From NCBI GenBank assembly GCA_045540315.1, contig JAZQHA010000193.1, forward strand, positions 1-6,227: DNA of 6,227 bases, given 5' to 3'. The notes under the pieces were generated by a model. The model had not been told where the DNA came from. It ran no database searches and saw nothing but the letters and a program-made list of their open reading frames with translations. The translations under genes and the position numbers were made by a program. The DNA comes from CAG-557 sp045540315 (GTDB lineage Bacteria; Bacillota; Clostridia; Oscillospirales; Acutalibacteraceae). Below, in pieces: positions 1 to 5,908 of the stretch (positions are counted from its first letter, which is position 1; every line of letters begins with the position of its first letter).

Positions 1-111
1 GTCCCACCAAGAGGGTAACACGACACGCTTTATCAGAGAGGCCGATAAACCGGATTCTCTGATTTTTTTATATATTTCTTTGAAAGAAGGAAGTGTTGCG
101 AAAGTAGCCAT
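1..111 (-). CDS. ImmA/IrrE-type protein, N-terminal part only (runs off left edge)
   Basis: The reading frame starts at an ATG at 109-111 and stays open for 37 codons to the window edge, so only the N-terminus is visible. It begins MATFATLPSFKEIY, continues with a basic amphipathic helix, then GLSASLIKRVVLPSWWD. From memory, the pattern 'PSFKEI..K(I/L)R..GL....(I/L)(R/K)R..LP.WWD' is typical of the start of ImmA/IrrE-family proteins that pair an HTH-like N-terminus with a zinc metallopeptidase domain. That peptidase (HEXXH motif) would lie outside the window, so activity cannot be judged. A good promoter lies 76 bases upstream and no Shine-Dalgarno sequence is evident before the ATG. Such genes commonly control prophages and integrative elements or sit beside toxin-antitoxin pairs. 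The frame is convincing; the family call is moderately sure. Confidence 0.7.
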   Translation of the reverse strand, partial: MATFATLPSFKEIYKKIRESGLSASLIKRVVLPSWWD

Positions 112-128
112 TTTCTATGGTTTATCTT

Positions 129-148
129 GCGAAATCTCAGATATTCGC
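129..148. promoter_or_regulatory. Inverted repeat in the leader of the left-edge gene
   Basis: The arms GCGAA and TTCGC enclose a further ATC/GAT pairing, giving about 8 base pairs with one bulged base and a small loop. It lies between the predicted transcription start (near 180) and the ATG at 111. It could be an autoregulatory operator or an mRNA hairpin. Short repeats like this also arise by chance, so the functional call is weak. Confidence 0.3.
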
Positions 149-186
149 CTATAATCCGTAACCTCTCGTGAGTTTCGCCGAAGTGT

Positions 187-214
187 ATTTTATCATTTAT
201 GCTGATGATGTCAA
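187..214 (-). promoter_or_regulatory. Sigma70-type promoter for the left-edge ImmA/IrrE-like gene
   Basis: On the minus strand a perfect -35 TTGACA (209-214) and a -10 TAAAAT (187-192, five of six consensus bases) are separated by 16 bases. The predicted start is near 180, leaving a leader of about 68 bases before the ATG at 111. The promoter sits in the gap between the end of the three-gene cassette (316) and this gene, so the gene is probably transcribed separately from the cassette. The rest of 112-315 holds nothing else I can support. Confidence 0.7.
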
Positions 215-315
215 GCGATGGCTGCCCTAGTAAATAGTTTTTTTGCCATTTTTTGCAAGCGTATGACCTTCCCGAAAAATACATTCAGCAGATACTCATC
301 ATTGATTTCAAGCTC

Positions 316-636
316 CTAACGCAATACAGAAGGACGGCGATTCACGTAGTTTAATGCAAGGCTGAGGGTTTTCTCGTCAACGGGCAATTCGTGGTACAGG
401 GCGAGCCCGGCAATCTTGCTGAAATCCAGAGGCAGACGCTCGTTCTGCGCTGCGAGCTTGGAGATATTGCAGATGTATTCATCCTGTGCTTTCTTGAGCT
501 TCGCCTTGTTGCGCTCGTTCTCGATGGCGTCTTGGTACTTATCCAGCACATCCATTGTCTTGTCGAGGGATGCGCGGAACTCTGCACCCTTAGCTTCGAG
601 CACCTTGCGGATTTCTTCTTTGCTTGCGTTAATCAT
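316..636 (-). CDS. Small coiled-coil protein, third of a paralogous trio
   Basis: This is a 106-aa protein starting MINASKEEIRKVLEAKGAEF. Residues 5 to about 65 are highly charged and heptad-like, predicting a long helix or coiled coil. The C-terminal part (FSKIAGLALYHELPVDEKTL... ending in LNYVNRR) aligns with the C-terminus of the gene just upstream (FCRMAGNALCHNLDV...), sharing F, AG, AL, H, L and V at matching positions, so the two look like diverged duplicates. It has no signal peptide, membrane segment or catalytic motif. It starts 13 bases after the upstream stop and is the last gene of the operon. The start has no clear Shine-Dalgarno sequence but carries the AACGCYTAA leader element. 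Short helical proteins of this sort are common in early regions of phages and integrative elements, where some belong to the Gp157 family. The function is unknown. Confidence 0.8.
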   Translation of the reverse strand: MINASKEEIRKVLEAKGAEFRASLDKTMDVLDKYQDAIENERNKAKLKKAQDEYICNISKLAAQNERLPLDFSKIAGLALYHELPVDEKTLSLALNYVNRRPSVLR

Positions 637-649
637 TGTTGTTCGATGG

Positions 650-658
650 TTAGGCGTT
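650..658 (-). repeat. AACGCYTAA leader element before the third trio gene
   Basis: AACGCCTAA on the minus strand ends 13 bases before the ATG at 636. It also forms the last two codons (Asn-Ala) and the stop of the preceding gene. It is one of three copies in the cassette. Confidence 0.5.
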
Positions 659-958
659 GCGGTATGCCATAGCCTTGGTCAGCAATTCCAGATTCACATC
701 CAGATTGTGGCACAGGGCGTTTCCTGCCATGCGGCAGAATTGTTGACTCTGTCCTATGGCTTTCTTTTCGAGCTGTACCATGTGGCGTGCGTATTCAGCC
801 ATGGCAGCTTCATATTTGGCAAGGTCTTCCTCACCCTCCACGGAAAGGTCGTAAAAATCCAGCCACTTGTCGATTTCGTTCAGAGTGGCTTGTAGGGCGA
901 CGGCGGCTTCATTGCACATCTCGATGATTTCTTCTTCGATGTTATATAGCGTGGTCAT
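650..958 (-). CDS. Small helical protein, second of the trio, Gp157-like N-terminus
   Basis: This is a 102-aa protein starting MTTLYNIEEEIIEMCNEAAV. I chose the ATG at 956-958 over an in-frame ATG 24 codons further upstream. The longer version would overlap the preceding gene, whereas the shorter one starts 13 bases after its stop and is preceded by the AACGCTTAA element. The opening 'TTLY.I.EE..E' recalls the N-terminus of phage Gp157-type proteins, which are small coiled-coil proteins of siphovirus early regions, but the resemblance is short. The middle is acidic then mixed-charge helix. The C-terminus (FCRMAGNALCHNLDVNLELL) is homologous by eye to that of the next gene. No catalytic or membrane features are visible. 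A role in phage or mobile-element early functions is inference from context. Confidence 0.8.
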   Translation of the reverse strand: MTTLYNIEEEIIEMCNEAAVALQATLNEIDKWLDFYDLSVEGEEDLAKYEAAMAEYARHMVQLEKKAIGQSQQFCRMAGNALCHNLDVNLELLTKAMAYRNA

Positions 959-971
959 GGACGTTTGGGGG

Positions 972-980
972 TTAAGCGTT
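972..980 (-). repeat. AACGCYTAA leader element before the second trio gene
   Basis: AACGCTTAA on the minus strand ends 13 bases before the ATG at 958. It also forms the Asn-Ala-stop end of the preceding gene. The sequence is identical to the copy at 1370-1378. Confidence 0.5.
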
Positions 981-1355
981 GATGAACTGCTTAGCGATTT
1001 CCAATGCGGGAGATGTTGCTTCGATGCCAATCTCTTTCAGAAGTTCTACAGCTCTCATCAGGTACTTGACTTTGTACTTCAGGACTAGCTGCTGCTCTTT
1101 GATTCGGTCGTTAATGCGCTCATTCTCGGATTTAACGTCCTCTATCACTTCCACGGTGCTGCGGGTATCGAGAATATCGAGGAGTTCTGTGCAGTATTCA
1201 GCGCGGCGCTTCAGGGCATCTTTCTGGCGCTTATAGGTTTCCTGCGTCTCAAACTCCTGCCTGAAGCTAAGAAGCTGGTATTTGTATTCGCGGGCGATGC
1301 TGTTGCGCTTCAGCTCGTTCAGATTGGTAGCGGTGGTGGTGGATACGGCGTTCAT
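972..1355 (-). CDS. Small coiled-coil protein, first of the trio
   Basis: The product is 127 aa, starting MNAVSTTTATNLNELKRNSI. An in-frame ATG five codons upstream (1370) would give 132 aa. I prefer 1355 because it sits 14 bases after the AACGCTTAA element, matching the 13-base spacing of its two neighbours. Residues 15 to about 105 are rich in Lys, Arg, Glu and Gln with a hydrophobic heptad pattern, predicting one or two long coiled-coil helices. The C-terminus (AVELLKEIGIEATSPALEIA... ending in FINA) weakly follows the pattern of the two downstream proteins, suggesting a shared C-terminal helical module. It is the first gene of the operon, about 37 bases downstream of the predicted transcription start. 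There is no catalytic motif, signal peptide or membrane span. The function is unknown. Confidence 0.8.
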   Translation of the reverse strand: MNAVSTTTATNLNELKRNSIAREYKYQLLSFRQEFETQETYKRQKDALKRRAEYCTELLDILDTRSTVEVIEDVKSENERINDRIKEQQLVLKYKVKYLMRAVELLKEIGIEATSPALEIAKQFINA

Positions 1356-1369
1356 GGTTGTGTAATACA

Positions 1370-1378
1370 TTAAGCGTT
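1370..1378 (-). repeat. AACGCYTAA leader element before the first trio gene
   Basis: AACGCTTAA lies between the promoter and the first gene, so here it is not the end of any visible coding sequence. This copy is the main reason to think the element is a leader signal or a relic of duplication rather than only shared C-terminal codons. Confidence 0.5.
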
Positions 1379-1398
1379 AGGCTTTTGCTTATAGTGAA

Positions 1399-1426
1399 AG
1401 TATAGCAGATTAGGAACAATATGCAA
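1399..1426 (-). promoter_or_regulatory. Sigma70-type promoter for the three-gene cassette
   Basis: On the minus strand, -35 TTGCAT (1421-1426), a 16-base spacer and -10 TATACT (1399-1404) form a good promoter. The predicted start is near 1392, giving a short leader of about 37 bases to the ATG at 1355. The tight gene spacing downstream implies that all three small genes are transcribed from here. Confidence 0.7.
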
Positions 1427-1456
1427 GGATTTTTTTACTTTTTCTACCACTTTTTG
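1427..1456 (-). promoter_or_regulatory. A-tract (UP-like) element upstream of the cassette promoter
   Basis: On the minus strand three runs of five to seven A residues lie directly upstream of the -35 box. The first two start 11 bases apart, about one helical turn. Such tracts can bend DNA and contact the RNA polymerase alpha subunit, which would strengthen the promoter. This is inferred from sequence only. Confidence 0.4.
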
Positions 1457-1550
1457 CACTTGTTTTCAAAGATTAACAACTATCTCACCCCATCACGAAC
1501 AACGGCCGAGACTAGGTGAAATACCAAGACGGACAAAAGAAATGATGAGT

Positions 1551-1576
1551 TAAGAGATGAATGACAGCATCTCTTA
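1551..1576. repeat. Perfect 9-bp inverted repeat in the gap between operons
   Basis: The arms TAAGAGATG and CATCTCTTA pair perfectly around an 8-base loop, with two further G-U pairs possible outside. It lies in the roughly 310-base stretch (1379-1688) between the 138-codon gene and the small-gene cassette, which holds no gene I can support. No run of T follows on either strand, so it is not a classical intrinsic terminator. A weak terminator of the large operon, a processing site or a protein-binding site are all possible. A looser pairing (1481-1489 with 1515-1523, eight of nine) is also present in this gap. Confidence 0.45.
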
Positions 1577-1648
1577 GTACCCCCTTACAAAAAGCATCGA
1601 GTCGAGTTCGACCTTTTTCCGGATATTTATAACTAACTACAAAGAGCT

Positions 1649-1676
1649 GGGAAAATCAATTCCCCTGCTATAGCAG
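1649..1676 (-). terminator. Possible hairpin terminator after the two-gene operon
   Basis: Just downstream of the stop of the 138-codon gene there is a 12-base perfect palindrome, CTGCTATAGCAG (1665-1676). A 5-bp hairpin GGGAA/TTCCC with a 6-base loop (1649-1664) follows it. Both lie where a terminator is expected, but neither is followed by a clear U-tract, so termination is only a suggestion. Confidence 0.25.
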
Positions 1677-1688
1677 ATAGATTTAGTT

Positions 1689-2105
1689 TTAGGCTGTTAT
1701 CTCCACCTCTGTTTGGAGCTCATTCTTAATCTTATTTTCAACTTCTGCGTACAAATTGATTTCACTATGAATCTCCTTTGTTCGAATGGAAACAATTAAA
1801 GAATATCTAGCCTTCTCGTTGAATCGATAGCTCGCTTTTTTTGTCTTCCACCAGTCGGCTTCCGGAATGATGGCAATCCCGCCCATTGCTGCCAATTCAG
1901 TAGCACTTCCCTCCCATATATCGGAATGCACAGAGCCCACAAAGGCATTTCGCCCAAGTTGCCAGCCGTCATATTGATTCCGATTGTTGATGGAATCATT
2001 TGCCTCCCTTATTGCCTTGTTGATTTTCTTAAGATGCATCTCTCGCGTATCCACGCTTTTGCGAACGCTGAAACTCAAGAGAAAAGTGAAATAGTTTTCC
2101 TCCAA
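1689..2105 (-). CDS. Small protein of unknown function, operon partner of the 1244-aa protein
   Basis: The product is up to 138 aa and I do not recognise it. Predicted elements, in order, are a hydrophobic strand (YFTFLLSFSV), a helix (EMHLKKINKAIREAND), a middle part with RNAFVGSVHSDIWEG and GGIAIIPEADWW, a strand (ARYSLIVSI), a helix (INLYAEVENKIKNEL) and a last strand. This alternation could be a small alpha/beta fold, but I cannot name one. The start is uncertain: it is a TTG, with a strong GGAGG (2099-2103) overlapping and following it instead of preceding it. The next in-frame ATG is codon 23 (2039), which would remove the first strand. It begins 38 bases after the stop of the large gene with no promoter or terminator between them, so the two are probably co-transcribed. 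A role as partner, effector or antitoxin of the large protein is inference. Confidence 0.8.
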   Translation of the reverse strand: MEENYFTFLLSFSVRKSVDTREMHLKKINKAIREANDSINNRNQYDGWQLGRNAFVGSVHSDIWEGSATELAAMGGIAIIPEADWWKTKKASYRFNEKARYSLIVSIRTKEIHSEINLYAEVENKIKNELQTEVEITA

Positions 2106-2143
2106 AGTGCAAACAAGTTCATCGAGTGGATATTAAAGGGAAG

Positions 2144-5100
2144 TTAAAACGGCTTACCCAAGCGTCGCAATATTTTACTTTCGTCTCTCTGCATATCTGC
2201 ATCCCTTTGATAAAAAGCTCCAGCTGTTCGAATGAGTTCTGCAATTCGCGGATACTTTGGTTCAATATTTCTTGCTTGCTTTTCAAAGACATTTATTGCA
2301 TTGCACCCGAGTCCATAATCTGACGGCGGAACACAATAACACCCGACAGATGAAATGATGCCACTTACAAATGCTCCTTCAACCGTTTTATTGTGAATAA
2401 AATCAATCGCTCGACAGATATCATCATTAGGCCATCCTGCGCCATATTTTTTACGGGTGAGCCCGAGTATTCGAATGCAATCGTATCTTACCGGAGAAAT
2501 ACAATCATACAGACTTGCATAATGTACGCATTGCTCTACCCAGTTATAAAACGAAAAGTTGGATGGAACGTATCCAATCATACCAGCCTCACGGAAAATC
2601 CTCATGTATAATTTTGAAAGTATGGGATTGTTGATTTCTTTTCTTACGATATAAGAATAATGTTTTATCAAACGCACAAAGTGCCGAGGATGTTCCCACA
2701 GCCAAATCATCAAGCGCTCAGATAACGTGTCTCTGCAATATGTATCTAGTCCATACCTAAACTCCCAATAAACGAGCTTATTATGAGAAATACCGATTTT
2801 TTCTAAGAGTTCCAACGCCTTGCTAATCTCATATTCAATGCCTGATATAATAGATGGCAAATTATTTTGCTTATAAAGGTTGTCTAAAATCTTACAAAGC
2901 AACGCTACTTCGTAATCATGTAAAGTTTGTTGAAATATCTTATACCACATGGATTTTAACGCTATTTCTGAGCGCCCGGCCTCAATAAGCCTTTCTATCA
3001 AAAGAATATTGCTTTCTCGATCATCGGTGAGAATAAACGAATTTGCAGAAGTCCAATACTTTTCCCTGAAATCATAAGGAAGCCTGTTCACCATTTTACA
3101 TAGTGTAGTACTCCAAGGCATTGTAATCAGAAGAGGAAACAATTCTTCAGGAGATAGAACTTTCTCTAATTGCATGCAAAGCCTGTTGTATTTATTTTGC
3201 CCAGTATTCAGAATAATAACTCGAATTAAAATCTGTAATTTGCTCTCGTGAAGAGACCTGTTGCATGCGCATTGTTTAAGAAATTCGAACAACTCTAATT
3301 CGTTCAGTTGGGAGCTTAAAGTCATGCCAAGCAACGACGTATCCGAAGAATCCGATATAAGCAACTTCTGATAGGCTGTACAATTTTGCATTCTAAGCCT
3401 TCGTATAGCCATGCGAGATAACCTCATTCTGCACAAATCCTCCTTACCTGTATATTTTTTCACAAACAATAATCTACGTGTTTCATATAAGAAAATCCAC
3501 GATTCCCGCAGATAATGATTCTCTATGGGGGTATTATGTATGCAGCTTACTGCAGATTTCTTAAGAGTGATAAAATCTGCGTTTTTAGTTTCATCTATGT
3601 TGCGATAAAGCATCTTCACATACTGTCTAATGCTCATGTGACATTCTGTTTTATCTTCTTCAGAAAGATTATGTATATCTTCCTGAATGTTTTTCCAAGA
3701 TGTTTCTTTATCCTCATACGCCAGTCCGTGAAGAATGTTGATGTGCGCTATTATTTCCCCTTTGTCTAGGTGTTTCCATGCCCCTACAATTCCTGCCCAA
3801 TTTTTCAAAATTTCGCACTGGCTCTGATCTTCTCTATTGCATTCAGGAATCACCCACTCTCCGCCTCTAAATTTTGCAGAATAGTTAACCGAAGCATAAT
3901 CCCCTCTCACCTTAAACATACGCGTAGCAATGTACCATGCTAAATCCCGATTTATGGAAAGAAGTTTGGGGGCAACGCGATTTGCTGATGCTGCCGAGGC
4001 ATTCGTTTGTGGATGCCACCAGCAGAACAAGTTATATATAGCCTCTCGTATCGCATCTCTATCATTTTCCATTATATTATGTAACTTAGCTAGCATGAAT
4101 ACAGAATGCTCAAAAAAGCGAGGAACAACAGCTGTACATTCTAAGCTCTGCACTACTGCCCACAAATATTGTTTACATACTAATGCCACCTGTTCTTTGT
4201 CACCAGTGTTAATGAATCGGGAAAAATTTTCGAGGTATTGCTCAGGCCACGATTCAGCGATAAGGGGCAAATGTTTTCCACTATTCGATATTATCTCCTG
4301 AAACGGGATTGAAAATAATATTTCAGCAACGCGGTCTCTAATCCTACTTGGACAGCAAAGTGAAGAACGAAATACTTCCGCTCCCATGGAATCGAGCAAG
4401 ATGCAGACTCTTAAAATGTATTCTTTGATGTTCAGAGTTGCAGAGCTGTCGTTAAATATTGATTCATGGAAGATTTTAAAAGCACAATCAACAAAACGCT
4501 CCCAATGGTTAGATTTTATTCTATTTCTTGTAACCAGTGCTCGCAAAGTTTCGGTATATGTTTTCATCCCGAAATAATGAGTTCCATCGTAACTCTCATG
4601 CCAGATTGGGGAGTCTGGCACTTCCGATAAGGCTAGAAGGTCTGAATATGTTTCATCGCACGTTTTTTCATCGGTTCCTCTGATTTTTGATATAAACTGA
4701 TTATGAAAGCATTCTTTAGCAGATGGTTCCGAAGATACTATCCAATATCCACAGAGTAGCAGTGCTATCAACAAATCATTATCAATCGCGGTATCATTGA
4801 ACCATTTTGGCTCCTTTAAACATCGATTATTGCTTAAAAGTTGTCGAAGTACGGTTCTGGAAAAGCCCGATTCGCGAATAACGGATTGTTGCTCTCGATA
4901 AGTTTTGAAATACATAGCGGCAGTTTGCTCAATTACCGTAGAAGAAAGAAGCCCCAAATCCAGTCTAAACGGAGATGGATAAATCTCCTCGCTGGTAGAA
5001 ATTCGAATGATGTGGGCACAGGGCTCAGTCGTGCAAATATGACGACCTACATCATTGTTAGTTATAATTGGAACCAAATCCCCGTTTGTGTAAAATCTTA

Positions 5101-5878
5101 AATTATCAATGACTTCTATGTTTGATATTACTATCGTTCTACTTAGATATTTCTTTAACTCCTCCTCGCTAAATAAGGCAAATAAAAAGGCAAAGGCCTC
5201 ATCTTCGGATTCTGCCTGGATATCTAAATATTTCTCGCTGCATTGGTTAAACCAATCCGATACCTTCTTGGAATGCCTTTTTACTTCATATTCGAACAAC
5301 ATATCAGGCAGCGGAGGCGAGCAAACTTTCTTCCATTTTTCTGCCAACCACTCCAAATGCTCTGCTCCATGAACATGTTTCCCAATGATTTTCAAGAACC
5401 AAAGTTTTACACAAGGATGTTCATTTATCCAGTTACTTAAGATGCTCGCATCAATTACCCTGATATCTTTCCAAATCTTTGCAGACCTGACTTTGCTCCC
5501 CCATGAGTGAAGAGTCCTACTTCGTCTTGGCGTTACGAATACAAAAGTTTTATCTTGTATATTAGCCGTAGCCGCATTGTTTGTCCTCTTATCATAATCT
5601 CCCTTTGCCTTTTCTAAAACATTCTTATTGGTTCCCATCTCCCAGTAAGAAATGCCGGCAGGAACGTGACGGCAATCTTTGGTTGCATGGACAACACCAT
5701 CATATCCTGGCTGTACAATATCATCGCCATAGGGAATGCGACATTTAAGCACATCTGGGGCTGTGGCCAAAATAAGTTTTTCGATTAGCTGGGGCAATTG
5801 CGCACGACTTTCGGGGGAATTTGCCCACGTTTCTAAATCCGTTGATGTGATATTCAATAAGTCTAAATCGCAGCTCAT
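2144..5878 (-). CDS. 1244-aa protein with PD-(D/E)XK-like N-terminus; candidate defence protein
   Basis: This is a single intact frame of 1244 codons. An in-frame stop 11 codons upstream of the ATG leaves no other start, and there is no clear Shine-Dalgarno sequence. Residues 1-170 resemble a PD-(D/E)XK nuclease fold: E33 in an early helix, PGYDG (57-61, D60), VPAGISYWEMGTNKN (72-86, E80, K85), then KGDYDKRT (92-99) and a buried strand TFVFVTPRR (111-119). Residues 218-345 (QAESEDEAFAFL, RTIVISN, LVPIITN, SGFSRTVLRQLL) look like a STAND-type NTPase region, but I find no GxxxxGK(S/T) Walker A anywhere. The rest is mostly helical, with LPLIAESWPEQYL (536-548), NLFCWWHPQTNAS (615-627) and a C-terminal block with GWP (1148-1150), EGAFVSGI and FYQRDADMQRDE. 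Both ends match a large uncharacterised family that I recall without a name. A nuclease or defence role is inference; phage sensing by the helical body is possible. No transmembrane segment or signal peptide is seen, so it is probably cytoplasmic. Confidence 0.93.
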   Translation of the reverse strand: MSCDLDLLNITSTDLETWANSPESRAQLPQLIEKLILATAPDVLKCRIPYGDDIVQPGYDGVVHATKDCRHVPAGISYWEMGTNKNVLEKAKGDYDKRTNNAATANIQDKTFVFVTPRRSRTLHSWGSKVRSAKIWKDIRVIDASILSNWINEHPCVKLWFLKIIGKHVHGAEHLEWLAEKWKKVCSPPLPDMLFEYEVKRHSKKVSDWFNQCSEKYLDIQAESEDEAFAFLFALFSEEELKKYLSRTIVISNIEVIDNLRFYTNGDLVPIITNNDVGRHICTTEPCAHIIRISTSEEIYPSPFRLDLGLLSSTVIEQTAAMYFKTYREQQSVIRESGFSRTVLRQLLSNNRCLKEPKWFNDTAIDNDLLIALLLCGYWIVSSEPSAKECFHNQFISKIRGTDEKTCDETYSDLLALSEVPDSPIWHESYDGTHYFGMKTYTETLRALVTRNRIKSNHWERFVDCAFKIFHESIFNDSSATLNIKEYILRVCILLDSMGAEVFRSSLCCPSRIRDRVAEILFSIPFQEIISNSGKHLPLIAESWPEQYLENFSRFINTGDKEQVALVCKQYLWAVVQSLECTAVVPRFFEHSVFMLAKLHNIMENDRDAIREAIYNLFCWWHPQTNASAASANRVAPKLLSINRDLAWYIATRMFKVRGDYASVNYSAKFRGGEWVIPECNREDQSQCEILKNWAGIVGAWKHLDKGEIIAHINILHGLAYEDKETSWKNIQEDIHNLSEEDKTECHMSIRQYVKMLYRNIDETKNADFITLKKSAVSCIHNTPIENHYLRESWIFLYETRRLLFVKKYTGKEDLCRMRLSRMAIRRLRMQNCTAYQKLLISDSSDTSLLGMTLSSQLNELELFEFLKQCACNRSLHESKLQILIRVIILNTGQNKYNRLCMQLEKVLSPEELFPLLITMPWSTTLCKMVNRLPYDFREKYWTSANSFILTDDRESNILLIERLIEAGRSEIALKSMWYKIFQQTLHDYEVALLCKILDNLYKQNNLPSIISGIEYEISKALELLEKIGISHNKLVYWEFRYGLDTYCRDTLSERLMIWLWEHPRHFVRLIKHYSYIVRKEINNPILSKLYMRIFREAGMIGYVPSNFSFYNWVEQCVHYASLYDCISPVRYDCIRILGLTRKKYGAGWPNDDICRAIDFIHNKTVEGAFVSGIISSVGCYCVPPSDYGLGCNAINVFEKQARNIEPKYPRIAELIRTAGAFYQRDADMQRDESKILRRLGKPF

Positions 5879-5908
5879 GAAATAGTGATTGAAATTATTC
5901 TGGTGAAA

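Noticed and set aside
34..69. Hairpin followed by seven T residues on the plus strand, resembling an intrinsic terminator
   Set aside because: It falls inside the coding sequence of the left-edge gene, and no plus-strand gene is visible to terminate. The T run encodes the Lys-Lys stretch on the other strand.
33..284. 83-codon minus-strand ORF starting MYFSGRSYACKK
   Set aside because: It runs across a strong promoter (187-214) and overlaps the convincing ImmA/IrrE-like start in another frame. Its sequence does not look like a conserved protein.
391..895. Long plus-strand ORFs of 93 and 159 codons
   Set aside because: They are antisense to the paralogous small genes, which have coiled-coil composition, tight spacing and a promoter. 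The plus-strand translations look like reverse-complement shadows.
315..1383. GCCTAAC / GTTAGGC-like heptamers resembling integron attC core sites
   Set aside because: The matches are not paired at attC-like distances and the gaps between genes are only 13 bases, too short for an attC hairpin. No integrase is present. The AACGCYTAA leader element explains them better.
1597..1615. GAGTTCGAC resembling a tRNA T-loop, possibly an attachment-site fragment
   Set aside because: The flanking bases do not form a T-arm or an acceptor stem, and no other tRNA parts are nearby.
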